From the NCBI RefSeq assembly GCF_905475465.1, contig NC_062240.1, positions 5,037,001 to 5,101,000 of the forward strand: a DNA stretch of 64,000 nucleotides, written 5' to 3'. Made by a program: the position numbers and the translations under genes. The notes below the pieces were generated by a model. That model ran no database searches, was not told the DNA's origin, and saw only the letters and a program-made list of their open reading frames with translations. Of the stretch, positions 33,101 through 48,100 are shown one piece after another (the first letter of the stretch is position 1; each line of letters begins with the position of its first letter). The stretch is from Pieris napi (Eukaryota; Arthropoda; Insecta; Lepidoptera; Pieridae).

Positions 33101-36100
33101 AGAACTCTGCCCAGCGCTTTCGACTGTAACAAAATTAAATACATTATTGTTTTGAGTTGAGTTGTAATATCACACTTTATTTAATATAAATTATTCTCGA
33201 ACGAGTATTATATAAATAATCATATATCTTGTGGCCACAAAATTGCAAATAAATCGTAGGCGCCAATGATTTAACATCATAGTCCAGACAGTAAAAAGGC
33301 GATACCAGCGATGCATTGAACTGAAAGATGAAACAATAGAACAAAGCTCATCATTTCTAACGCGAGCATTTAATAGAAAAACCTTTGAATAGAAAACTAA
33401 CATGTCCTTTCCACGGGAACACAGTGAACAGTAATGAAGAGTAATTCATAGCAACCTCACAATGTCCCTTCAACCATGCGTCTGGGGTTAATGCAAGTTA
33501 TGATTTTGAATTAATATAGTCTCTGTCAAAACATAAACAAAGTCGCTTTCTGCCGCGACTGATTTTAAAGCATTAATTAACATTAGAGTCATTTATTATA
33601 TGACTAGAAATTCTAGACATAGTGAAAAGTTGTTGGATATTTTTATATGCCTGTATTCCACGCGAATGATCTAGCTACAACTAAACATAAATAGGGCTCA
33701 ACAATGAATCTAATTGATCGTCTAATTGGAAGACTACATGTGTTTTTCTTTCACTGATACTTTTTCATTATAGGCAAGTTTGTTCTAAAATGATTGATCG
33801 GGAATCCATCCCAGGATCCCGATAATACAGAGTAAAACGAAGGGCAAGCTTATGTTATAAATTATAACGGTGTTTTGCTCATGTATTATAACTTATAATA
33901 CATGAGCAAAACACCGAAAAAACAATATTTATATTTAAAAGATAAAATTTTACCCCCACGTGATACAGCTATTATTTTGTCCTTATTGCTGATGTAACTA
34001 CGCAAATAAATAAACGTGACAAAACATGCCTACGCTAATAGACATGCTTATTGTGTGTATGAATAAGAGCAGTTGATTAAAGTTCAAGTACTCAATACAA
34101 CGCCGTTTTAAATATAGGTTTAAACAATGCTTATACTGAATCTCCGTTTTAATTTGTTAGTACTCGCGTTCCTCTGGTTTTTTTTCATGGACCACACCAC
34201 ATGCTAGGCACCAGTAGTTACTTCGTAATTAGGGTAATTTCCATGAATGTGAAGCAATAGTTTTAATAACATTTAAATTACTTAGTCACATTACTTTCCG
34301 TTTTCTTGGTTTTTGGGTTGAATGAAAATCCGATTTAAAATATAAATGCATCAGAATTTTGATTTAGTTACTTGTATTATGAATATACCGAATAAGAAAT
34401 GTTGTCATTGAGAATATTTTTACGATATGTAAAAGTAAAATGATGCCTGGAAGAAATCGCTCGAAAGCGATAAACCCGTCGCTCTCATTATTTGCACTAT
34501 TAAAAATGTATAACATATTGCAAATGTCATAATGTGTTTAGACAAGTGAGCCATAGTATACCTCTATTAGGAAATCACTTGTCTATAAACACTTTAAGCA
34601 CAATATTAATAAGAAAATTATAAAAATAACACAATATACCTTTTCAGCGCAAAGGAGGCATTTTTATGAAGCATCTATGATAGTCGAAGGACTAATAGGA
34701 AATTCCTATGAATCACGTGCGGCGGCAAAGGAGAAAGGATAATTTGTTAACATTATTGGCATACAATAACATGAGCTTCTGTTCCCATAAAGACAAATAA
34801 AATATGGAATATATTTTATCAAAACATTTGTCGAGATACATAAAAACATTGTGTAATCTCGTATCGTAATATTTAAATTACGAACGTCAAAATGATTCAC
34901 TATTATGACGCACTCTAATAATAGATTATCCGAAAAAAAACTTTATACCGTCAACGCCCAAACAAAAACATATTAAAATAATAATTACTGGAAAAGAAGT
35001 ACCTATGCCAGAAGTACCAAGTAGATTCCAATAAATATTTTTCTTGCACAATTTCTATAATCGCATGCAAATTACTTTTTTACGTATCTGTGACCGCTAC
35101 CTATGGACTCATACGATGCGTAATATACCTACCTACCTTAGTCGTAGGAATATTAAGTTGCGATTGAAGAATCGTATGCACATTCTAAAAGACAACTTGC
35201 AAATCGGCATTTCATATATCGGCGATCAGCAACAAGAAAACTAAAAAGGGTGCGTGTACTTATGTATGCGCGTAAGAAGTTATACTTCTCTGGCATTATT
35301 AAAAATAGTTTTTGATTGCATGCAAATAATTAATTACAATTAAATAATCAAAGACTGGAAAAGGAGTCATTATAGTCAATAAAGTTCAGTTTACATTTGA
35401 AAAATTAAATAAATAAATATTTATTATTATTCTCTTACATTAAGTGTAACATAAATTCTATTATTATTCGAATGTTGTTTTTAAATTATGTCCAATGCCG
35501 TAGCATCTTCCGTGAGCAACGTCATTCTGTTAATTTTGTGTCACGGTGCGCGCGCATCGTAAAATTTCACTCTCATCAATTTTTCATAACGCGCCTAAAG
35601 AAGTATAACTTCAAAAGATAATTATTGTTAATTTTAACTGTAACTAAATTAACACAAGCCTTAATGAGCGTTAATTATTACTTAAAAACTGTGTTTTAAT
35701 TACAATTTTCATCGATATTAAATTATAATCAAACCAAATTCATCAATCAAACATATAATTAATATATTCAGCCATTAATATCATTAAGCCTCAAGCTTTA
35801 ACACCGTGTAGGAAATATTATATTGGGCATTTTTAATCACGGCTACAATTCATTAATATGTATCAATAACATTCGTTTTATTTTTATACCGCTAAAATTA
35901 CATTATAATTGTATTGCAGGTGATAATGTTAAGTATTAAACGACAGGTCGGGTTTAGATGTATTTTAAATTAGCAATAAAATTAACCCACTTTCTACCCC
36001 TATAGAATGAGTAATCAATATTGTGCAGTTACGCAAATATATCTAACCTAACCTAAACGTGACATTTTTCACTGTAAAAAAACAAATAAATTTTACTACA

Positions 36101-39100
36101 GCACCGTAAAATCTGGGCCTTAAGGATAACGTGCAGATTTTTTCTACTAGTTTTTGTTAAAGTAAAAACGTTGTAACTTATTTTATATGGTATGAATTAG
36201 TTTTTTATTGAATTGTAGCTTGAGTAACGGTTTTTTTTGTTTATTTGATGCTGTCATTCTTGTACGAAATATTGTTTGCCGCATTATAAATGATTTATTT
36301 GTGCTTATCTTATTTTTTCTTACCTACCCTCACTTACCTACCTAGTGGTACACTGTCGTCACACGCTTTGATCTGTTTTATTTTTAGATTCCTGGATACT
36401 GACCCAATTGTTTTAAATTTAACGAACATCTCATTAACGCTAGAATAACTCTACAAAACCCGCAAATTGTGTTAATTATATGCGATTAAATCAGGTGTAT
36501 TTTCTTTGTAAATCTTTAAATAAAAATCTTGCAATAAGTAAAAAAATATCAACGATTTTCATAGTTCAATAAATGATTGATCGGATCAGACGGCTGTTAT
36601 TTTTATCCGTCTCCCCTATGTACCTGCCCTCGGCCACTTATGCGCTTGGCATATGTGCTCACGTCATGAAAACTTGTAGTTGATTTGTTTATTAATTCGC
36701 GCATTCTTAGAATTAGCATAGTAAATCTCTATTAAGCTACTTTTTAACAAGAGATTGACAATTGCAGTATAAAGCTTCCAAACAAAGTGTAAACAGTAAT
36801 ATTCAACTCGAAGCGCGTAGTATATAATAATAATAATTTTGGAATAATCCCATAACAATAACACGAATCTATCGAATTGTTAGACCACCTAAAACCCATT
36901 TATATCCTTCACAAAGCAATATTATTAAATACAACAAGATTAATCCGCAAACTTCTACAAGATAAAAAAATTCATCGATTCATGACGTTTTTGTATTTGA
37001 TACATGACGGCGTCCTCACGTTATCCTTCACTATTCGAGCGACTGTCAGATGAGCACATAGACAAAAAGTACATTACCATACTACCTACGACATCAGCAC
37101 ACTGTTTTTAAGTTAAATTATACAGTACATACCCAATTTAATTCTAAAACCGTAAAAAACATTGCATTAAAAGAATAATAGCTATTATCCATCTGGCGTC
37201 CATTGATCAAACGGAAACTAGCTAATGGATTAACTAGTCAAAGCAATTATTGATTTCTGATTGTTTGCAAACTCGTTAAGGGAGCTTTGAATTGGTTTAA
37301 CTTTTGCATTTAGATTGCTAATACATACAGTTTTTATCAATTAACCCACCTTCGTAGTTTAGGTTACCATACTTTAATGAGTTTAAGCTGGAGTTTGAAT
37401 TCCCGGGAAGTAATATTGAGTTCAAAGGTACAGAAGCCTAGGAGGGAAAGCTAGCCAAAGAAACAACCATAAAAGGAAGCTACTGCAGCTCATGGACACC
37501 CTTTTATAGCCTCATTAAAAGGCCGGCAACGCATCCACTAATATGGCCGTTAAATTAACTATCAAACGCATATTTTCTATAGCTGCTTCTAAAGTGTTCA
37601 TAACCGTCAATTAGTTAATGACAGACACTTGTATATAAACTAGTAGTTTAGACTCGCATAAAGTATATATGAATCAAAATAATTTATATATATACATATA
37701 CAGTCAAAACCGTTTATAACGACATCGTTTACAACGACCTATCGGTTATTACAACCAGATTGTATGGTCCCGTCCGAATCCCTAGTAAACTATTCAGTAA
37801 ACAAACCGCTTATAACAACATCGGATACAGCGACATATCGCTTACAACGGCGAAAGTTTATCGATATTCATCGGCTATAACGACCAACCGCTTTTTTCTC
37901 AGCAAAACAAAACAATACAAACGATTTTAAATCTTATTTTTGCATTGAATGAATATTTAGGCAATGAATATTTTATTTACCTTCGCACTTTCTCCCAACG
38001 AACAGTTTCAGTCAACAATGATTTCCGAGGCTCTTAGCGCTGTAACGATTTTGCAAAAATTTGTTGTCTTTAACCAACAGTTTGATACTGGTGATACTCA
38101 TACCTTGAGGAGTATGAAACGTAAAATGCAAAAAATATTTGAGACTGGGCTAAAAAAACCAGACTGACTGATTACTTTTGTACCGAATTATTTCGTAATA
38201 AATATTTTTGTTTCTTTTTTGACTCGTTTACATATTATAATATTAACATACCATATTATAACCCATACCTACCTATTCTAGATCGATAACTATGTACATA
38301 CATATGTACTGTTCTTGTGTATATGACATTGCTTATAACGACTATCGGATATAACGTCGACAACTATACGGTCCCTTCAATGTCGTTATAACCGGTTTTG
38401 ACTGTATATCTGACGTAATTACATACATCATCATTTATATACCGCCGCATGTTATGTAACATGTCAATAACCCTTTAAGTCCGGACTACCGAATTATGTA
38501 TATGTTCATTTGTTTTTCAAATAGACAAGGAGATGATAGATAAACCTTTCTGTGCGTGACACACGCCGTTAACTTTTTAGCCCTAATAGTCTAGTCGACA
38601 AGTTGAAAATGGAACAAAATAGAGATACTGCTCTTAAAATTATGTGCGATAGCTCATTGGAACCGGAATGACGCCTAGAAAAATGTGCTAAAAGCGTGTA
38701 TTAGCACATAAAAAATTGCAAAAGTTATAGACAATTAAAGATGAAAAAAAAATGGCATTTAGTTTTTTGCCAATATTTAATAAACTATTAATATTTAAGA
38801 AATTTTTAATAAAGATTCTGAAAGAAGAGAAAATTTCCAATAAAAAACTCCGAACTCCCGGAACTCTATCTCCATTATTTATAATTTTAATTTAACGCTG
38901 AAAATAGGTCTGCGGGTGACATTTTTAGTATTCGCGCGTGGCGTCAAAAGCGACTACGGCACATTAATTAATTAATTTAAGGTATTGAATATTTTTTTTT
39001 AAATTTGAAAAAATTATGGTGTGTTCTGAACACTATAATTAATTTATTCCCGTTGAAAATTTTACTTAAAGTTAATTTTTCAACAAGTTAAATAATTGTT

Positions 39101-42100
39101 AACTAACGAAATTTTCTCGAACGGCCGTCTTAATTGTAAGTGAAAAATTTTTTTTAAATAATGGTCGTAAAAATATTTCGCTTCGTAGAGCCTTCCTTAC
39201 ATACATACTTAACAAGATCGTGCCATAAAAGTTAAAAAAATATTTATACTTTGTTTATAACATTTTTTTTACTTAAACAAAAACTTAAAAATCCATGTAA
39301 TGTTGTTAAAAAAAAATTTTTTTTTCTAAATCATCATATAATAGTTTTTTTATTAATACAAGATATTTATTGATTTGCAAAAAAAAAATTCCCGCCATTT
39401 GTTGAAAAAAATTTTTTTAACAAATTGAATAAATAAATATTTTTTAAAAATTTTTTAACACAACTTTATTACATTAAAAATTTTATGATTTTTAAAAAAA
39501 AAAATTCCTAAATAACAATTTTTAATTGTTTATAATCGTTTTTTTTAATTTTCTATTGTTTAAATAATTAGTTAAAAAAATTTCAAACAAATATTCAACT
39601 TTTTTTTATTTTTTTTCTAAAACTTCTAAAATTAAGAAAAACACCCATATATAACAAAGTATAGAAAAAATTTTTTTGTAAATTTTTTGATTATCATGAA
39701 TATTACTTTTATTTAAAATTAAAATATTTTTTTTCTATACTTTGTTATATATATTTGTTTTTGTTAATTTTAGAAGTTTTAGAAAAAAAATAAAAAAAAG
39801 TTGAATATTTGTTTGAAATTTTTTTAACTAATTATTTAAACAATAGAAAATTAAAAAAAACGATTATAAACAATTAAAAATTGTTATTTAGGAATTTTTT
39901 TTTTAAAAATCATAAAATTTTTAATGTAATAAAGTTGTGTTAAAATTTTTTTTAAAAATATTTATTTATTCAATTTGTTAAAAAAAAATTTTTCAACAAA
40001 TGGCGGGATTTTTTTTTTTGCAAATCAATAAATATCTTGTATTAATAAAAAAACTATTATATGATGATTTAGAAAAAAAAATTTTTTTTTAACAACATTA
40101 CATGGATTTTTAAGTTTTTGTTTAAGTAAAAAAAATGTTATAAACAAAGTATAAATATTTTTTTAACTTTTATGGCACGATCTTGTTAAGTATGTATGTA
40201 AGGAAGGCTCTACGAAGTGAAATATTTTTACGACCATTATTTAAAAAAAATTTTTCACTTACAATTAAGACGGCCGTTCGAGAAAATTTCGTTAGTTAAC
40301 AATTATTTAACTTGTTGAAAAATTAACTTTAAGTAAAATTTTCAACGGGAATAAATTAATTATAGTGTTCAGAACACACCATAATTTTTTCAAATTTAAA
40401 AAAAAATATTCAATACCTTAAATTAATTAATTAATGTGCCGTAGTCGCTTTTGACGCCACGCGCGAATCCTAAAAATGTCACCCGCAGACCTATTTTCAG
40501 CGTTAAATTAAAATTATAAATAATGGAGATAGAGTTCCGGGAGTTCGGAGTTTTTTATTGGAAATTTTCTCTTCTTTCAGAATCTTTATTTGAAATTTCT
40601 TAAATATTAATAGTTTATTAAATATTGGCAAAAAACTTAATGCCATTTTTTTTTCATCTTTAATTGTCTATAACTTTTGCAATTTTTTATGTGCTAATAC
40701 ACGCTTTTAGCACATTTTTCTAGGCGTCATTCCGGTTCCAATGAGCTATCGCACATAATTTTAAGAGCAGTATCTCTATTTTGTTCCATTTTCAACTTGT
40801 CGACTAGACTATAAGGCAAGCCAGTTCCATCAGGATGATTTCCTTCATCAGACGCTTCACAAATGCACACATCGACAATCTTTTGGTATACAGCCGGGGG
40901 TTGAACCTACGACCTACGCACGCTCAAGCCACTGGACTGCTTAACAGAATTATCGACCAAAAATATTTTACGTACAGAAATCAAACACATTTTAACTGAT
41001 AAATAAAATCCATAAAGGCTCACGTAATATTTGCCTAGCAATGTGCACTCGTCCAACTAAAAGAAATGAATATGGCAAATCAAACGTTGAAATTTAAAAG
41101 CGTTTCCAATATTGATTTGAAGAGGCGGCAATCGCAAGGGAATCGGGAGGAAATAGGTTGTGAATTTATATGAAATTACATTTTCTAACAGCATGAGATT
41201 ACTTTGATGTTTCTATTCTAAATTGCCAGACAAAAAATACTTTTGTATTTGATTTTCACATATAGCTGCTGCAATATGCTGCTATATCTTAGAACCCTCT
41301 ACAGCAAAGTTTATTATAATTTCTTCCGTGAAATAACAAAAACCTTCGTATTCGTTTCGTCTATTAAGGCCGATTTACATTATCTTAGTGTTTAGGAGAG
41401 TGCTTTAGTACAACTTGAAAGGCAAGTTCTTTAGCGTAGCGTTTACTAAAGCAAGTAGCGTTTACATGTTTCAACTAAAGTACTATCCTAAAGCACTCTC
41501 CTAAACACTAAGATAAAGTAAATCGGCCTTAAGTCTATATGTCTCGTATACAAACAAATTCTCAAATATACACAAAAAATTGTCGTTAACGCAAATCCAA
41601 CCATTTATTTAAATTTATTTATGTTATGTACACTTGTTTTCATGAGATATGTTATTCACTACACTCACATATCACATGAAAACAAAATATTGCACAGGCT
41701 TTTCGAGCAACTAAATTTATTATTTATACGCACCGATTGTGTATTTTAATAATTAGGTCACAAAGTTTTATTTTTATTCGAGCCTCCGCTGCTTTTGGGT
41801 CTCTACGTTGGAACACTTATATCACGAGGATCAAATTGTATGTACAAATTTGTGATTTTCAGGATTATATAGTAATTATAGAGACTTCCTATGTGACTTG
41901 AGGTCATTGCAATCAATTATTAATTTAGATTTCACAAGTAGGTCCCTTATCTGCCATCCAAACCAAAACAATAGTTTTGACCAGGCATGAAAGTGTTAAA
42001 AACAATGAAACAAAAAATATAATTAAAAAATGTTATTGATATGTTTTATGCCTATCATCTTAAACGTACCTAGCTCTACGAAGTTCCCGAAATGTAGTAC

Positions 42101-45100
42101 TATTTACAAATTTTTCGAAAGCGAACTTGACTAGACCCAGTGCCTAAAAGCTTTTGTAACAAAATAGTAGTCATTATATAAAAAGGGTCGTTCCACAAAC
42201 CCTTCGCTGGCAACAGACGAATCTCACAGTTAGAATGGCCAAATAATGTAGCATACTTCAAAAGACTTATTGTCCTATTTTTCAAACAAGGAAAAGCCAA
42301 TGCCTCACATGTCTTTGTAGGGCAAACATAACGAGAACGCATAGCTCGCCTATGTGGAACTGAAACGATCTCACTTACAACGGTTCTGCAGTCTTTGCTC
42401 TGTGTAGTAAAAACATTATATCATCCACATAGACTTTAGAAGTCATGACAAAAATGTGGAGTAATGGAATGACTGGATCGTTTCCATTTATAAAGATAAT
42501 CTTTTTGCTTATCCCTGAAACCATGTTCGCCGACATTCGAACTAAGGAACGAAAACGCGTTATCGTTTAAGCCACGAAGGAGGAGTTTATCGCGAAAATT
42601 TTCATATAAACCTTATACATTAGTATAATTCACAATTTGTTTAAATATAAATGTTAAGTTCATACAAATATAGAATATCCATAGACACATCGCTTTTAAA
42701 TCGAATAAAATATTCATTCGTTTCCACTTCAAATGTGTTGACAGATAGGAATCAAAGTTTGTATTTACATAACAAGGGCTCGTTTGATACTGCACCACTC
42801 GTAACATCTGCAGCTCTAAATAAATTGAGGCAATTTACTTATTTGATGTAACAAAGTCTAGATTTAGTCGAAACAAATATTATGTATTATCAACCTTATT
42901 GTATTTATTGGGTGTAAATACTAATTCTAAGCTCAAAACTCGAAGACGGCTGGGCCAATTCTTTTTTATTTATTCCATTTTTTTATGAACTCTTTCTACT
43001 TTAGCACAGTGTCACGAGGTAGCATAGCAAATGTTCTATATGTTGGTATGTACTGAAAAGGTAGGCTTAGTAAAATCACATTAAGGCGAAACGAAGTTCG
43101 CGGGGGCAGCATTGAATAACTTGGTATTCAACTTGGCTATACAACTAAAAACTAAATTAATTTTAATAGACAACAATGTCCCGGTCACTTTGCAACAACT
43201 CGACTACAGGATAATTGCTTTATTGTATACGGTTGTCTATAGAATAGCCCACTTTAAGCAAAGGAAATTAGAAAATTACTATGGATATAAATTGTATTCC
43301 TAGCGGTGACTCAACATAAATAAAATCAGATTTAAATAAAACCACAAGTTCAGATCAAACAGACACAGAAATTGACATATACATGGAGGTGATATATTTC
43401 AAAACTACTTTCCATTTTGGATTAAGAAAAAGATATATGTGTGTGTCGTGAGAAATGGAAAAGATTCTCTACTAAACGGCAGTCCCGAGATGGGAAAAGA
43501 GGTACACAGGTTAGGCGATCTGCAAACCACGGCGGAGGCTGCATGTTGCCCGGGATAGAAATAAGAGAACTAGAGACCTACGTGTCGCAGGACACACTGT
43601 AGACTAAATATTTAAAATTATTGTATGACCACGGAAATAAAAAAGTCTTTAATAATAAAAACAAGTTTATAAAACGTAGCTTATTTTTATTAAAAAAATA
43701 AAATATCTGTAACTGTTACCTATGATCTTTAAGGAAACATGTTTAACAACTTTGACGTGGTAAAACTACCATTTCAATTTTCATCTAAGCCATATATTTC
43801 CTTTGATATTAATAGTTTCAGATAAACCTACAATAGGTTCAGCAGTTGAGCGATAAATCGTCACATAGTCGGTCTGAATTAAGACCGATTGCCTTGCGAT
43901 CAAACATTAACTCCGTCGGCAAAGGCAATTGGCTGGGCAGGGTTCTAAAGCTTATTTTGGCCGAGGTCCAGATAAAGATAAGGGCCAATGCAGACGCATT
44001 TCTTACGCGACCCTGTTACATAAATTTGTACACAAATACCTTATTACGATTGTATTAATTTTACTTTCCATATAAGACATTTAAATCGTAACTTATATTT
44101 TAGTGTTATAATAAATTCCAGTTATCTAATAATAAGTTCCGCCAGTTAATTATGTTCAATTTTTATATGGTAATGCAACGAAGTTTTAATAAATAATTAA
44201 AAAGAAACGCATACTATATGTTTTGTTTAGTGTAACCGCTGACTCGATTTTTCATTACTTTTCGTTGGAGTAGACAATTTTAGTTTACCAAAGCTACTCG
44301 ATTTTATATTTTATGTATTACCGATTTTAAGCCTATACGAAATAGTGATTGTTTAATCACTTATTTACAAGCCAGACTGAAAAGTACTTAAGTATGTTAT
44401 ATATTTTGCCTAATCACGCAACTTCTGCGTGATTAGGGAAAATAATGTCATAAATAATGTCTTCGAAGATCTAGGCTAGTATAATCTGTTTTAGCTAGAT
44501 TTACGTGCAGTTACCGGACGACAAGAAATATTAATGTTGATGTAAAACATTGTGTAATGCCAGTATTGTCATTAGCATAAGCCGCGGCAATAATTTATCA
44601 CTAGACAAATTTTCAGCGGACATTGTAGATGCATTGTTCCATTAACAATACTAATGCTATACAGATGCAGTTGTTCTAGAAAATTCGCGGATAATTTTCT
44701 ATGTGAGGAAACGTATAAAAAGATTTGTATTTAAATTTCGAATGTTATTTTCTTATTAGCAAAGTAACAAAGTAGATCGTGCGTAAATAGCAGTGTTGGC
44801 CTAGTGGTATCGGCATGTGACACTCATCCCTGATGTCTAACCCCGGCTTGCCTATTTGAAATAAATGATCACAAAACCGGTACAGAAATTTGAGGCCCAG
44901 ACCTAAAAGGTTGTGACGCCAATTTTTTAGATCGTACTTAAAGATGTTGGTATTAAATAACTATAAAAATACTAACAACTTCAAATACAAATTATTATTT
45001 TTTTGAAATTTGTTTCATAATATAGGTAAAAGACTTGTAATTTCAATGAAAACTAAATTAAATATAGATACAAAACGGTCACAGACATTCAATGTCATCG

Positions 45101-48100
45101 TTTTAAACTGCAAATGAATGTACAGCGCTTAGATTCTGCTTTACAACGAAAGCATTTTAGAAGGCACTCATCACCTTATTAAAAAACAATAAATCTGGCG
45201 CAGTAACGTTCCCCAATAGGGGTTACCAGTCTTTTAGTATCGGACTATGTTTATTCTCAACCGGACACATTATCACGAGACGGCAATTGACATATCCGCA
45301 ATCCGTAACATACCGTATAACCACTATGACCCAGGCCAAGCCAAGTTTTTGCGGATACGATTTATTGATTGAAACCGATTCCCGATGTGCAATAGATTTC
45401 ATCAATTCAATTGCGACTGCCAAAAATACACCTCTATTTTCGGCTGTGCCATAATTATTTGTTTTGTTTTGTTTATATCTATTGTACAATATGCTTAGAA
45501 TAAATGTTTTGTTGGCGCTAGACGAAGGTATAGGTCGGAAGCCAAGTTTGTTACTTGTCGTGTCTGAAGTTTATTCACTTGCGAGCGCTCTGGCAGTATA
45601 AGTGTCAATTGGTGGAGGTATCACTTAATATCCGATGAGCCTCCTGCCAGTTTGCCCCCTGTTTATTTATTTTATTTATTTAATTATAAGTAATCTTACA
45701 GCTAACATACATAATATTACAAAACAAACAGTTAGACAGTACAGAAAGCCAAAACAGATTACATAGATAAACAATACTATATACGAAAAATAAAACAAAT
45801 AAGCGCATCAATAGACAAAACTATATAATTAAATATTCTGTTCTATAAAAAAAATCTATTCCAATATCAACTATCTCGTTAAATTTCGGTCTACTGCACT
45901 GTTTCGTTTCGGTCTACGGACTAGAACTAATATATAACTGAGAATTAACAATTCACAATCCGTCTGTAGTTTAGTGTGTTTAACTCAAAGCTTTATTCAA
46001 TCTTATAGTTGTAGTTCAGTGCCTAATTTTACGCATTTTAATTTGTATAGGTACAATATAAAACATATGGGTAATATGTTAAGTATGACTTCATGACGAA
46101 TATAAAAAAAATATTAATAAATGACAGGAATTCTTAAGGAATCATTTACTAACATTATTATTCATTATCAGAGTCAGTAGCATGCAAATTCACTGTTATT
46201 GAAAATATATAACATATTTCATAACTATATACAGTTAGGAAATAAATCCATAATAAAAATCGACGATCACATGTACGTAAATAGAAACGTGTTACGTCCA
46301 AAACCATTACCTTACGAGTTACGAATCCACACAATACATTTGCAACAATGTCACTGGCACTACTATTATAGCGATAATGATCGACTCATGCAAATTTGAG
46401 TCGTTTTCGTATTGAGAACCGTTACCAAACTGGCAGGTGTAGGCCATTATTCATGTAGCCTCATCTTTAACCTTATAATATGTAACGTGTATTTAATGGT
46501 TGTAAGGGGTTTTCTTGAGTTTCAATTGACAAAACATCATTATGACTAGGTTGCAGCTCCTTAGAAACATTTTGTAAAACAAAAAAAAATGGCGATTATA
46601 AAGAGTGGCGGAAAGTTTATTGCCAGTTCTTCTCTCCCGTTCTACGCCCTTGATTTGAGAACTGACAGTAAATGTAAAATTAGAAGCATTAATATGTACT
46701 GACGAGTCATAAGTGTAAATTATGTTAACTATATGATTAAATGTTTTTTTTTACTTTTTACTTTTCTTTGATAAAATTGTTTATTGTCATACTTCAGTCC
46801 ATTAGAGATTCATAAAATTAAACATCCCTTAACTGGCCGATTCGACTAATTTAACAGAAAAAATATTAGTGCCGATTATTGTCAAAATACTTCATAGTAG
46901 TGAAGAAAACCAAGAGAGACATTCTGACAGGTTGATATTAGGTTTGATTTGATTGATGTTACAGAATACTGCCCTTACACTAATGTAAAGAACGCTAAAT
47001 CATAATGAAATCGTGATAAGTTCGGATGTCGAGTTCAATAACGTAATAAGGTTCGCGCCATGGGAGTTTGTTAGGTATCAAGTATTTATTAACAAAATAC
47101 AAAAAATACTTTTATGTTCTTCGGTATCTTAAGTTTATAGTACTGTTATTAACCGTATATATACACTGCATTGCGGAGAAGACACGATACGTAACTTTTT
47201 AACTTTCTATAGCATAGTGTTTTTGAACGCATTTCTTTAATGGCTTTCATACAACACGACACTAAAATATAAATGTATGTTAGAGTGACACATTTGTGAT
47301 AATTCGACAAAGTTTCCTGTGTACTCTGGGCGTTTGCATTTATGGTAATGTTGTTTAAATAACGACATAGCATTAAGCAAAGTCAATACGTTCATACAAA
47401 CAAAAACTCATTCCAGCCCAATAAAAGTGTTTGTACGCAGTGGAAAATTATACGAACAATATGCGTCTACCAAAGCTTACAACAACTCCATATATAAAAG
47501 AATATCCAGCGTTTATTTTATGTAACGGGACAAACGGGATCGAGGCGCACCTGATGTTAAGTGACCGCCGCCCATGGGCACTCACATTGCCAGAATGCTC
47601 ATAAGTGCGTTCGGCCTTTTAAGAAATGGTACGCTCGGGTCTTGAAAGATCCTAAGTTGAATTGGTTCGGAAATTGCTTTAAGAAACGCTAAGTTGTGGA
47701 ACGAAAAAATATCCAGTGTGAACGTAAATATTAACGTTGATTAAAATTTATGTGTTAACCATAACGACCGTAGTAGGCATTCCTGTTAAAAAAATATATA
47801 CATTTTGCACATAGTTTTACTATACTTACCGCGATATAAAAGATAATTTTATGGAATTATTTTTTGCTACATGAAAAGTTAATTCAGATATAGAGTTTGT
47901 GCCTAAAATTCTTTGTTTGCGTAAGATAAAAGACAAACAAAAATATAATTTATCTACGGTAATTGCAGCATTTTGTTATCATATCCGTGGTAACTCTTAG
48001 TCATGTGCCTAAATATGGGTAAATAAAAAGGCGGAATGATAATTTCCTGACCAGTATAAAAATACCTTTAGTAAAGTACCTTTTTTTTTATAGAACGGGT

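Noticed and set aside
43440..43620. Region with a possible remnant of a retrotransposon ORF (43446-43612)
   Set aside because: GC is a little higher, but I could not match any frame to a known domain; too weak to annotate.
43846..44058. 70-codon plus-strand open frame
   Set aside because: No motif, no start context and no splice support; length is within chance for this composition.
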